From: Hamiltosporidium tvaerminnensis
Lineage: Eukaryota > Microsporidia > Dubosqiidae
Assembly (NCBI GenBank): GCA_022605425.2
Contig: CM061252.1
Span: 868,001 to 932,000, forward strand
DNA length: 64,000 nt
Reading direction: 5' to 3'
How positions within the stretch are numbered: the first letter of the stretch is position 1; each line of letters starts with the position of its first letter. A program made the translations under genes and the position numbers. Under the pieces are notes generated by a model that searched no databases, had not been told where the DNA came from, and worked only from the letters and a program-made list of their open reading frames with translations. Shown here in pieces: positions 1 to 11,779 of the stretch.

Positions 1-169
1 ATTAAAAGATTGAAATTCTGTAATATAAAGAATAAATTGATTTAACATACAAATCTTTATTGAAGAAGCTTAATTTTTAAATTAAAGAATTCTATATTTA
101 TTTAAAGCGAACCTACTAAAATGATGTTTCAATAATACAGTGTTTAATTTTTAAAACAAAAAAATATAT

Positions 170-1620
170 TGTAGAAATTCAAACAATCCCTTATTACATA
201 TAAAATATAAATAGATTAGCAGTAGCATTAAATTTAATAAAGATTTACGGCTATACAATTTTCTTTGTTATAAATTTTTTCTAATTTCTACCCTTATGTT
301 CTGAAATCAAAATATTTTTTCCTCTAGAAAAATTGAGATGAGGAAAGATATCAAAAAATATGAATATGAATAAAAAAAAAGAGTGAAATGGCGCCAACGG
401 TGAGTATAGTATATGATTAATTTTCTTTTTATCCCAAGGAATTGCCGAAAAAGTGAATTTGTTTTTGAAATTGCTTTCGGTTATAGATATGATATATGAC
501 AGGTTAACTTATGACGCTTTTGGATATTTGGCACAACGCCCTGAAAGTTTATGAATCAAATGATTGGTTGTTATAAATTGATTCCAGATTTCCGTATTTT
601 TGAAATCATTTTTAAAAAGAAAGGTTTTGAATTTAATAGTATCCTTTCCTTCTATTTGAACAAAATTTCTAGTATTTTGAGGCGGGAGAAGTGAAAAAGA
701 AGCACAAGGGGCAGTAAGGGATTCAATGTCTATTTTTTATTTAATCTGCTATATTTAAGATCTGTGAAGAATATTCTGATGTTCATGAACAATTTTGAGT
801 GTATATGAACCGTAGACATTAAAAGTTTCTATCTTGGCTAAAATCCAGAACAATTTGAAAATTTATATTTTTGTTTAAATTAGAACAAATGAAAAGCTTT
901 TGTGTTGTTTTTCTGAAAGTTTATATGTTCAACTACAATATTTTTGAAAAAATATTTTTTGTGTCAGATGAAGTAGAAATATATATAACTTTTGATATAT
1001 TGTGCTACATTTATAGTGTTTGGTGCAACAAAGTGCGAAAATCAAATGTTTTTCAAATTTGAATCATAGATGCCTTCATGATAAATTTAAAATATCATAG
1101 CTATGTAATCTCAGAATTTTTTTAGATTCTAAGAATTATTTGCAGAAGAAGAAGAAATGTAGGTTAAGTTTTTAAGTAGGAGATATTTGAATAGGGTTAA
1201 TGATATGCAAGAAAACTTTAATAGAAAAAAATTTTAAATTAGTGTATTACCTAGTGAATGCTTTTTATAGAAAATGTTTGTATATTTTTTAAAATAAATT
1301 TCCACTCTTCCTAGTTGTATTAAGTATATCTTTTGTTATTCAGGCACTTCTAATTAAAAATAATATCTTCTTTTAAATTTGCTTCACCCATATTTTTTGG
1401 TTCAAACTCTAGGACTTTATATGTTAGTATATTTTGTAAATTATAACAAAATTTAATTGAAACCTATGTATATCCTAAGTCTTAAATTGGATTCCGCTCT
1501 TTTTTTAAAATATTATTTCATTTGTTATAAACATAGGCTAAAATTTCGACGAAAAAAAAATATAATTAATCTTTATAGTACAAGTAAGTATTTTTTAATT
1601 TATATATATGTAATACGTTT
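170..1620 (+). repeat. Dispersed repeat family, copy 1 (5' half only)
   Basis: This stretch aligns by eye with the first half of the two long copies at 32930-37410 and 49640-54480. Shared landmarks are the block around 285-310 (matching 34000 and 50760), the 'tttttggatatttgg' region near 520 (matching 34235 and 51005), the purine-rich 'ggagaagtgaaaaagaagc' block near 685 (matching 34400 and 51165), and 'aatctttatagtacaag' near 1566 (matching 35280 and 52005). The match fades after about 1620, so the central and 3' parts seen in the other copies are missing. No open frame is conserved between copies, so I do not regard it as coding. The boundaries are approximate. Confidence 0.6.
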
Positions 1621-4004
1621 CTAGTAGAGTATATATTAAGAAAGTAAATTATAATTTATTTTATGATTAATATATAAGAAGATTTTCAACAATTAGATAA
1701 AAAATAGTACAAAATTAATATTCTACGAAGTCTTACTTTATTGCAAGGAAGTGTAATATATATTTCAGTCGTAAATAAAACGAAAGTATTTTTGCTATTA
1801 ATCCAGTAAATAAATCATCATAGCATAATATATTGTATTGTGTTTTAAAATAGCAAGCCAGAAAAAATCAAACTAAATTAGTTCGTAAGAAAAAAACGAT
1901 TATTATAAGAAACAAATGTTTTATTACTTTTAAATAAATTAAAGAACTTACTCCATAAAAAGAGATTTTACTTTTATATTTTTAAAATTTCAAGTACAGC
2001 TTTTTATATTCTTTTAGAAGCCATCTAACTAAATTTAATTAATTTAAAAATAATGAGAAAAAAATGTTTAAATGTAAGGAATAAATTTAAATCAAAAGCC
2101 AATGAGTTGTATATTTTAAAACGAATGAAAAACATAAGTCAGTAAATATTATTATAACTTTTTCTAGGTAATTTTACAGTTTGTTAAATTTCAGCGTTTG
2201 TATATTTTGTGCTTTAATTTTTTAAAATTATTAAAAGTCTTTAAACTGAGAAATAACTTAATCTAGATTTATTTTGCAAATCTTTTATTAAATTGTTGTA
2301 AATCGTTTGATACATCGCGACAAAAGAATACTTTTATTTTGGAACAGTAAAATTTGTTGTAAATAACAAGTTAATATGTAGAAACTTGACATAGGAAGTT
2401 TGTTATATACATATAACATATTCAAGAAGTAAAAAAAAATTAATAAATGTTTCTTATTTTAGATACATAAGAATAGTAAGATTATATAATCATAGAGAAA
2501 ATGTTTAATGGCTGTGAAAAAAATGCTTAAAAATGTATTTGACTGTTTAATGTAGAATAAATATTTTTAGGTTCAAAAAAAAAAAACTTCAATTTTCCGA
2601 AATTAATAAGAAATTTAAATCACATAATTTATTAAATTGCATTGTAATTAAGTCTTCCTAAATATATTAGTACTTAGAAAATGAAAGATATAGGCCATTT
2701 TGAAGTATATGTTGATATAAATCGTAACTTGCCCTAGACAATTTTTTTTTAAAGTTTATAAAGCGAATTATTTAAAATACTAGAGGTCTTAATGCATTTA
2801 TCTCCAAAATCAAATATTGCTCGATTATAAATTTTTTTTTCGTAAGTGTTCTTTCATAGCTTTTGCATATACGTGAGCATGTAAAAAGTATTGTAAGTAG
2901 CTATCCAAACAGGTTACTATGCCTCATTTATAACAGACTCTTTAACTTCAGCTAGTGAAATGTCAGGGCGAAACATTCATTCTAAAAGTAAAAAAAACAT
3001 TTCAAAAGATATGTACAAAATGCGTGATAAGTACAGCGTGGAGGAGAGTATAGAGACCACATAGCAAGCTTTAAATTTTAGAAAAAAGAGGTAATGATAT
3101 TTACATAAAATTTCTATTAAGTTTCTCAATAAGAGATGACATACTGTGTTTGAAGTCTTTTTATGTAAAAATGCTTTATTTTATACTTTCCTTAAAAACA
3201 TTCTATCATTAGCCAATATTGTTTCGTAATCGAGCTCATTGTATTAGAGTTACTGTAAACCAGGTATATAGGATGATATGATTATATATCACTATTTTAA
3301 AAAGTAAATTATTTACTCATTTTAGTAAATTCGACTTTTTTACGAGATCTAACGAGTTATTTGTTTACTACCCTTTTAATTTATATCTATACTTATGCAA
3401 ATAATTTTAATAGTCCTTTAACAAACCATATCAGCTTAGATAGTATAACAAAAAGTATACTAAGCAGCAAATATCAAAGTAATAAAAGAATCGATCAGTA
3501 TTTGTGGCATGTGTTTTAGGGGTTCTACATTAGTATGGCGAAAATTGTTATATACAAGCATCCGGATTATAAGTATACTAAGAATAGTCACTCTCTATCT
3601 CATAGATAGTAAGAGCATTACTGAAGAAGAGGCCACGTTTTAAAAACTGCAGCTATTTTTCTAGGTTTCCATTTTTTTAACCAATTGCATATATTAACAC
3701 AATACAATGATGAATCTTTACATCTTTATGATATATATATTAACTTAGTAAACTTTAAGAAAGAAGCTAAAATATATTGTAAAAAAAATAGAAAACCTTC
3801 AAAATCATTTTTTGTCTCTTTGAAAAAAACCTCGCCTATAAGAACAACATGAACATCTCCATGACTTTGAGTTCATGATATTTCTATAATCAAATACTTT
3901 TTTTTGCTATATATCCCAAAATTTCATTTACATATGTCATAGCTTAATAAAAAAAATATAAAATCATTTTAAATACTAAAAATCATAAAATTTTTGTTTA
4001 AAGA
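1621..4004. other. AT-rich sequence, no feature recognised
   Basis: No frame on either strand is convincingly open and I saw no repeat family. A short, slightly G-rich patch near 3010-3070 has no recognisable coding pattern. Confidence 0.5.
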
Positions 4005-4245
4005 TATTCTCTCTTGGAATATCTATTATAGATATATTAAAATTAATACACTTCTGATATTATTTACGAGAATTGCCCTCTGCGACATTAAGTAACGATG
4101 ATTCTACTATTCTCTTCGAGAATATCTATTATATTTACACTTTTTTTAGAGACACTTTTCATATTTTTCGAGAATATCTATTGTAGAAACATTAGAAAAA
4201 ATACACTTTTGATATTATTTTCGAGAATATTCATTCTATACACGT
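4005..4245. repeat. Short tandem repeat, about 50-bp units
   Basis: The phrase 'gagaatatctatt' or a close variant recurs near 4016, 4118, 4168 and 4222. It is followed by variable text that includes 'acacttttgatattatttt'. The spacings are about 102, 50 and 54 bp, which suggests a unit of about 50 bp with one member decayed. The repeats are all in the same orientation and nothing indicates a gene here. Confidence 0.55.
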
Positions 4246-6325
4246 TAAAAAATTAAAATGATTTTAGAAAAATTTAGTATATGGTTTTCAAAAAGTATCA
4301 AGTCAAGAAATCATATTTTATTAAAAAAGAAACATCCTCGGGCATAAAGAAATGCTTTAACTTAGCAAATACCCATACTCCGCTTATAATTGGTATCTAA
4401 AAAGTAAAATCAATTATTTATTCATTTTTTGTATGTATAACTTATTCTCTTTCGATTAAAGGATAAATAATAATATTAACTCACTAAATGTAGAAATATT
4501 ATACACTTTTTATATATTACTTGTTTCTCTTTCTTTTATTCGAACCGAAACCTAAGGAAACTAAAGTTCTCTTGATATTTTTTTAAATCGTACTATATTA
4601 ATAGTTGATCATCAAAACAATATAGTACAAAAAAATTTCGTACATTTTCTTACAGAAAAAGGTAAAAATTTAAAGCAAATGAAACTTTTTAAATCAAAAC
4701 ATGCAAAACTAAATTAAATTTTTTATAAAAGAAAACTACTTATTTGTGTAATCTAAAGTCCAATTGTAACAATATTTTTCAAGTAAAAGAAATTTCGGGA
4801 TTTCTATACATACACTAAGTTGTTAAAACTAGCTCTAAGTATAATTTATGAATATTAAAGATTTAAAAAGCCATGCCATTTTTAGGTAAATTAATCATAC
4901 TTATAAAATTATGAGTTTTTAAATTTTACTAAAGTCAAAAAATGATTTTTGTCAATTTTACTTACTTTACGAAGTATACCTTACATAATTTCCTTAAGCT
5001 GAAAGTTTTCAGTTATTTTAATAGATATCTAAAAGAATAATAAACAAATAAAGTAATTTTATATAAAACGACAAACAAATTTATATCAGTTAAAACTTAA
5101 TACCATTACTCTCAGCTAGGATTATACAATTAAGATATCTTAAGTTTAAAGGGAGATAACTTTAGGCACAAATATTTGCTTTGACTTTTCTATTTCTATG
5201 TTAAGAATTTACAATTCAACTTATATTAACTGGAAAAATCAATCTTAATAAAAAGTATACAATAAGTATTGTTCAAAATTGGGAATTAGTTAGAATATAT
5301 TAAACCAATATTTAATGATCTAAATCTACATTTAAAAAAACTGTATTTAGAAAATAATTCAAAAATTTTTACTACTGAAAAAAGAATGTAATATCTAAGA
5401 ATGTTAAAAAAAATTAGTGTGCAAAAATATTTTGTCTAGGTTTTTCTTAGAATTTCCTTGCTAAAATATAATTCTAGCCTGGAAAAAGATAAAATAATTA
5501 TATAATATACTAAAATAATACATAACATAAAAAATTTATTATAAATTAAACAAGATTTAAGGTTTAATACTTTTACTAGGGCAAGTATTTAAATTACGAA
5601 ATAATTCGTAAAATTAATAATTTATTTAAAAATCTTCATATTTTTGTGAAAACTAAAAATTGTACATTTGTTATAGAGTTCAAAACAAAAATTTCTTATT
5701 AATATTTTAAAAAAAACTTGGACATATGCCGATCAATAAAAAAGTTGTTAAAATTCAAATCAAATCTAAAATTGTAAAGATTTTACAAATAAAAAATTTG
5801 AAAAAAATTAAAAAAATAAAAAAATAAAAATTTAAAAAGGTGTAAAAAAACGTGAAAAAACAGCTAAATTTAAGAGAAAACTTAAAAAACAGAAAAGGAA
5901 ACGGTAAAAACATATAAAAAACTTAAAAAATTGTAAGTATATGTAAAAAGATATAACAAACTTTAGAAAATAAAAAATTCTTGTAAATTAGTACAAATCT
6001 TTCCAAAAAATTTTAAAAAAGTTAAAAAACAAAATAAAAAATTCAAAAACAATAAAATCTTATGTTAAAAAGTACAAATTAAAAAGACATTGAATGTATT
6101 AAGCATTCTAAAAACTTATATAAGATTAAACTTCGCAAACACACTACATCAGTCCTATAAAATCTAAAATTGATATCAAAAAACAAAAAAAAAAACTGCC
6201 TAAAGTATAAAAAATAAAGAAGTATTGAAAAGTACCACCTAAATTAAAATACTAAAAAATTCTAAGAAAGCAATTGAACGCTTGAAAGAAATAGAAAAAA
6301 ACTGCAAAAAGTGAGATATTGCACA
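4246..6325. other. AT-rich sequence with a strongly A-biased tract
   Basis: No gene was recognised. From about 5740 to 6130 the + strand is nearly all A with scattered T, in runs such as 'aaaaaaataaaaaaataaa', so it has a marked A over T strand asymmetry. It lies just upstream of the Ty3-type remnant but shows no visible LTR ends. Confidence 0.5.
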
Positions 6326-6490
6326 ATGACTCCAAGTGAATTTGAAGAAATAATTTAAGCAGTACTAACTTTTAAAGAGAGTTTAAACCCTTCGGTTTGA
6401 GATATAAATGTAGAACGTTTTTTAAATAAAGTATATTTATATAGAAAATCTTATAAGAATGAAAAATCAATTGCTATTTCTAGAATATAA
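6326..6490 (+). pseudogene. Gag-like N-terminal fragment
   Basis: Starting at the ATG at 6326, one frame reads 54 codons to a TAA at 6488, interrupted by in-frame stops near residues 12 and 28. It begins MTPSEFEEII and later reads DINVERFLNKVYLYRKSY. That resembles the start of the capsid-like domain in Ty3-type Gag proteins, where a short acidic N-terminus precedes a V-x2-F-L-x2-V pattern. Known role of the family: assembly of the virus-like particle. The assignment rests on pattern only, but an RT remnant of the matching family lies 750 bp downstream on the same strand, which supports it. A chance resemblance cannot be excluded. Confidence 0.35.
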
Positions 6491-7239
6491 TAACGCACAA
6501 AAAAAATATATAAGTATAAAATTAGGCTAAGTGTATTTTCTTTTACTTAAATATTGTAAAGTCTATATAACAAGATATATAGGATTTCAGAAAGTCAAGG
6601 TGAGCCATTGATCCAAAATAAAAAGAAGCTTTAAATGTAGATTCAAATTAGGAAGATTGGGTAACCCTAATACCGAGGAAAAATAACAATTAAATAACTT
6701 AAATATTTTTTTTGCATTAACTGTTCAATACTTATAAGTTTTAGATGTAATATTATAAAAAAAAATTAAATTGTAGAAGCTTAAAGTCTATTTAAATATT
6801 TTATTTTGCCGATTTCAGGAAAATAATCGTATTTTACAAGCCATTAGACTTAAGCGAAGAATATCAAGAATGCTCTCAAAAATGAAAAAAACCATAGTTT
6901 TGAATATAGGAAATATTTAACAAACATAAATTAGTTTTCTACCTTTAAAAAAAATATTGATATACCTAAATATTTAAATCGAGGTTTTTGAAACGAAAAA
7001 ATCGAATAAGTTTAAAACAATATTTGATAGTCATTTATAAACAAAGCTTAAGTGTCCCATATGTACTTGATATGGTTCAAAGTTTCTATAGCGACTAAAT
7101 AGATAATATTAAAATCGAGTAAAAACTGTTAATAACACCAGAAAGGGTTCAAACCAAAATAGATTAAACTTACCTTAAAAGCAATAAAAACCATATACAA
7201 AAAAATGTAACATAAAGTAAAAGAAATATAAAGTATTTA

Positions 7240-7700
7240 AAAACAGGAATTAAGCTACTTAAACAATGAGGTATAAAAAATTTCAAGGTAAAAAATAATC
7301 ATAATATTGGCTCAGCTTTAAAGGTAAGTATAAAGTAAAAAACCTACTCGAAAAGTAAATTGAAAAGATAAGCAGAAAGGAGATAAAATAATTAAAACTT
7401 GGCTTATTTATATGTAATTTGAATTCTCACATGGTTTTGCAAAGCAAATTATGTCAGTATGGCAAAGTACTAACACTACAAAAAGGGGATTTCGGATTTG
7501 ATCACTGCCAAAATTCAAGCTTCCTTTTGATATATAAAGATATTTTAGCATACACAAATCGAACTGAACATGAGGACAGAATTTCTTTAAAAAAATAAAT
7601 TAACTGGATTAAGTAGTAAAAAAAATGTTTCTTCTGGGAAAAATAACCTGTCTGGTCTTAATCTTCAAACACAATGAAAATTTCATTTTCAGACTTTGAA
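7240..7700 (+). pseudogene. Ty3-type reverse transcriptase fragment
   Basis: The order of motifs fits the polymerase core of Ty3-type RT. Near 7250-7330 a stretch resembles the 'LL..G.I..S.SP' entry region (LLKQ, stop, GIKNFK). At 7418-7490 FEFSHGFAKQ then a TTKRGF stretch correspond to the catalytic 'DLxSGFHQI...KTAF' region, with E in place of the catalytic D. From 7488, after a frame change, FGFDHCQNSSF fits the 'PFGLxxAPxTFQ' motif. At 7533-7590 YKDILAYTNRTEHEDRI fits the YVDDILxYS...EEH motif, with one of the paired aspartates missing. A KKCFF stretch follows near 7620, where 'KCxF' is expected. Catalytic residues are lost and the frame shifts at least once, so it cannot encode a working enzyme. 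Confidence 0.6.
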
Positions 7701-8795
7701 TAACCCTCACTCCTATTTAAAGAAATCAATATGTACATCAAAACACACGATCTTATATTTTCTAAAATTTCTATCAGGTATCAAGAATGCATTTCATAGA
7801 ATTTGCTATTTTTATTTTTAATGTAAATTGTTACACGAAAACTTTAGTCAGAAAATTATTTAATTTTCTTTTATAAAATTAACTCTTCAATTTTCAATAT
7901 AGATTTGACCTATATAGCATATACCTCAAGAAAACGATTATAATTTTTTAGCATTTATAACATTTGATAAAAATAAGAAAACCCCTCATTCAGCTCATCT
8001 TTTGATTTTAGAACTCAAAAGAAATAATATTCATTTCATAAGATTAAAATGATTTTCATTTAGCTTTATTCGATATAAATTACTTTCCTTAAGTAATCAG
8101 CATTAAAAATATTATTTATTAAATTTACGAGAAAACTATTTTTTTCTTATGTAAAAATCTCATAATATTTATTTAAAAAATAACAAACTTTTTTGCGGTT
8201 CTAATTTTAGGTAACCTTTAGTTGTTAAATTAAATCTGAACTTAACGAAGAAAAAAACCATATTTCTAAGTTTTTAGAAGAATGAAACTATTATGAACTA
8301 TTAAAGGACACCTAATTGTGTTTTTGACTGAAAGACTTATCCCTGTTGAAATCTATAGATAAATGTAAAACGAATATGAGAAATATGCTTAATTCATATT
8401 TTTATAATTCAGACTGATCATTTTTATACACTTCTATATTAAAATTTCTGCTCAAAAATATTATCTGAAATCACAAAAGAGACAGATAAGTAATTTAAAG
8501 CTATATATTAATAAAACAAATTTTTCTTTTATTAAAAATTTGTATATTCTTTTTCAAGAAAAATTATTTTCTTTAAAACTTCTTGATTTTCTCTAATGTC
8601 AAGTCAATTATTGCAAATAAAAAATTTCTGTCATTTAACCATGCTAAGATCTTTTGTATATGAAATTATTTTAAGAATAAAAATCGAAAATATAAATTGC
8701 TTTTTGTAAGGTTTTTTGATATTTAAAGTCGCATTTAGAAAGAATCGTATCTAAGCATAAAAAAAATAGGAAGTAAACCAAAATACCAGAGAAAA
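7701..8795. other. AT-rich sequence, no feature recognised
   Basis: RNase H and integrase would be expected here if the upstream Ty3-type element were complete. I could not recognise either in any frame. Confidence 0.4.
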
Positions 8796-8828
8796 GGTAT
8801 CTTAAATCTCAGGTGTCTTTAAGATACC
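8796..8828. other. Perfect hairpin, 11-bp stem and 11-nt loop
   Basis: The arm 'ggtatcttaaa' at 8796-8806 is exactly complementary to 'tttaagatacc' at 8818-8828. No T-run marks it as a bacterial-type terminator and no gene adjoins it. It could be a chance fold in AT-rich DNA or the end of a small decayed mobile element. Confidence 0.5.
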
Positions 8829-10195
8829 ATAAAGACCGATTATATATGATTCCTTAAATGTGATCAGATCCTAACAATAAAATTTTTATTTTTGAATTAT
8901 TATTATTTAATAAAAATCATCCAAAAGAATTATAAGTATTTAAACCTGAATTATATAGGTTTTGTTGTTTATGTACAGTTCCCGTATAAGTAAAAGATTG
9001 TTCAACATGTAAAGTTATTATTTGTCACAATTTTTTTAAATATATCGATATTTTCGATTATATTTCCATTAATAATTCGTAAAAATTGTTTTTACTCTTT
9101 CAATTGTTGAAATTTTAAGCTTTTGTTTAAATAGATCAACTTCTCAAAATAGTTTTGTTTGTTATATATGGAAAGGTAGTATAACAAAATGATATTCTAA
9201 TAAAAGTAATGACGTGTTGAAATTTTACGAAAATTTTCTTTTATGAATTAAAATATTTATTTTCTTTCGTATTTACATTCTATATACATTAAATATATTT
9301 CAAAAATTTTCTTTATTTTTATTTTACAAAGTTTATCCCTACCAATATTATTATAAAAATATTCTCCTCCATAGAGAAATAAATTGAATTGGTAAAAGAA
9401 GAAGTGTGAACAGAAAAAAAGAAATATTCTAAAGTAGAAGAAAACACCAATAGAAATAAAAACTATACTATTGCGGTTTCTTATCCAACCAGAGTATTTT
9501 CTTATCTGGTAAGTGTAAAGTTGAGTGTTTCCTCTGTTTGCAATACTACATATGATATTAGAAAAATAAATTCAGGGTTTTTTTCATAGATCACGATACT
9601 CCTTAATAACTCTAGCTGTGTAAGGAGTTCAAAAGGTTCAAAATTTTTTTCTATAAGAAGATTTCAAAAATAAGGTTATAACATTAAAAGATGCTAAGGG
9701 CTTTTGTACAGAAACAGAGCAGAGCAGATATAAATAGGAGAATATAAGTAGGTTTCGCAGAGGAGGTTATTGATTCTTTCTATTCAGAGATGTGTTAAGA
9801 TTACTATATGTTGATGTATATTTATTACGAGTGTCTAGAGTCAATTTTATCTTGCTAAAAAGAATTACTATTTTCGGTTTCCAGGTTCATTTAGAAATAT
9901 GAGCAGCTTATATTACCTGTTTAATGTGTGAAGTGTTTTTAGAATAAAGTTATATTGAGAATAGCTTTTTAAAATGTTCATATTAAGATATAAATTTTTT
10001 CATTTTTATACAAGGAACTAATAGATGAATATGAGTTATGAAATAGAAATTTTTTAAAAAACTGGAAAAGAAAAAAATTTATGGAAACAACAAAACTAGT
10101 TAGAGAATAGGGCTTTGCATGATAAAATACATAGTTCTAGTAATACATTGCAGAGTCATTAGAATTTTGTGCCTGCATCGTAAAAATCATAGTGA
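8829..10195. other. AT-rich sequence, no feature recognised
   Basis: Slightly G+C-richer patches at 9470-9560 and 9690-9900 were read in all frames without a convincing product. The patch at 9690-9900 has a partly open + frame with two stops, but no motif I recognise. Confidence 0.4.
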
Positions 10196-10199
10196 GTAT

Positions 10200-10690
10200 T
10201 AGATAATTCTTAGATCTGATCAAGAAGGCTTTGTGTTCGAAATATAATAAATGTTAAAAATATTTTTGTGTTTTTTTCAGCCAAATCGATTTGAATAACC
10301 TACAAACATCTCACTTTTTCTAATTTTTTCCTACTTATATTTTACTCACCCTTTCAGATTTGATTAAATTTTATATTTTGTATTTTTGTGTAGTTTGTGA
10401 TTTTGCTTTAAAATTCATTGCTTGTTAATTTAAGGGTATATTTGATTGCATCCCTGTTCCTGGTTTGTAATTATTTTGCACAGGCGCTTATGTTTCCTCT
10501 ATATTTTTACTTTATAAATTAATTTGCTAATATTCTTTTTGCGGACAAAAAATTAATTCAGTTACAAATCCAGATTTTGCGTTACTCAAAAAAATAACTA
10601 GTCTATTAAATTACATTGGTTGTGTATGGGTATCTACTGACGCTGATCCTTATGCTTGCGATAGAAGCTTACTTTCTATTTATAAAAAAG
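10200..10690 (-). pseudogene. Possible decayed coding remnant, unrecognised
   Basis: Read on the minus strand from about 10680 downwards, several stretches look protein-like, each ended by stops: GSASVDTHTQPM, FNRLVIFLSNAKSGFVTELI, APVQNNYKPGTGMQSNIPL and VIQIDLAEKNTK. They are less A+T-rich and less lysine/isoleucine-dominated than random frames in this window. I do not recognise a family. The fragments share a strand and broadly one region, so a decayed retroelement or host gene is possible, but chance is a real alternative. Confidence 0.18.
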
Positions 10691-11779
10691 TTATAATTAG
10701 AAATTAAAAATTAATTTCGCTCAATGCAGAAACAAAGAAATAATAGCAAAAGCCAACATCCAATGCTAAATTGAATTTTTAGAAAATTATTAATTATAAA
10801 TATTTTAAACAATATATTATGAGACGAGTAAATCTATAAAGGATATCGAATTGAGAGAATAGCTTTAATTCAATTTAGTTATTTTATAAAAGCATAGAAT
10901 GAAACTATATATATAAGGCTATAAAAACATGCAAAAAACTTTAAATGTAGTTAGAAACTGAAATATTCTTTTACCAATAATACCAAAATGGTCTAATTTA
11001 CAACAAAATCGATTTTATCAGGATGTGTAATTCTTCTATAAAATTTGATGATGAAAATTCACATTTATAGCTACAAGTTAGTAATAAACACAACGAAACT
11101 GTTACATGCAACAATTAATAGCTTAGAAAAAAACAAATTAAAATTTCAGGTTCTTAGATAAGTCATAGTTTAGGCACTTTTTATTTGCATATTTTTGTTT
11201 TGCGTTTTATCGTGTATAACTTTTCTAAATTTAAAATAATTTATAGAACTACGTAATAAATTAAAAATTGGTAGATATGAGAAATATTTAAAAACTAAAA
11301 TTTTTTGGTCAAATTGTCTAATTAAATAGTAAGCAGTAAAGCAAAGAATGTTTTACTATTATTATATGAAATATATGTTTTAAAGCCGATAATATGTTTG
11401 ATATGAAATTTGCGGTGTATAATTCCAAGGCATATAACACTTTTCCTAAAACACAAGTCGAAATTTTACATTAAATTTTTGGTTTGATAAATAAAAAGAA
11501 AACTTCCAGAGTTTTTTCAAAATAGATAATTTAATGCTAAATTTTGTTCTAAAAATAGTTTTTATAGGTTAATAAAGTATAAATAAAATTTTTTTTGGAT
11601 TTAAAAAATAAAATATTAATATTTTTGCAATTTTTTTTTTTAAATTTTATAATCATACAAGGATTTCAATTTTTTTTACCTGGATTGTAATAGACATAAC
11701 AAAAGAAATCTAGATTCTTTTATAAAGATTATTTTCGAACAATTTATTTCTATGTAAATAGGAAATACATATATATTTA
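10691..11779. other. AT-rich sequence, no feature recognised
   Basis: I see no open frame or repeat. The 5' half of the dispersed repeat that would precede the copy at 11780 is not detectable here. Confidence 0.4.

Larger units (their letters stand above)
6326..7700 (+). mobile_element. Decayed Ty3-type LTR retroelement remnant
   Basis: Two recognisable pieces lie in the expected order on the + strand: a Gag-like start at 6326-6490 and a reverse-transcriptase core at about 7240-7690. The distance between them (about 750 bp) is short for an intact Gag-protease-RT arrangement, so sequence has been lost. The frames are broken by stops and shifts throughout, which makes this an old, inactive copy. 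I could not find LTRs, a primer-binding site, RNase H or an integrase next to it. A possible integrase scrap at 31.7 kb is too far away to be the same copy. Confidence 0.55.

Noticed and set aside
871-1062. 63-codon + frame
   Set aside because: It lies inside repeat copy 1, is rich in I, F, V and Y, has no domain, and its length is expected by chance at this composition.
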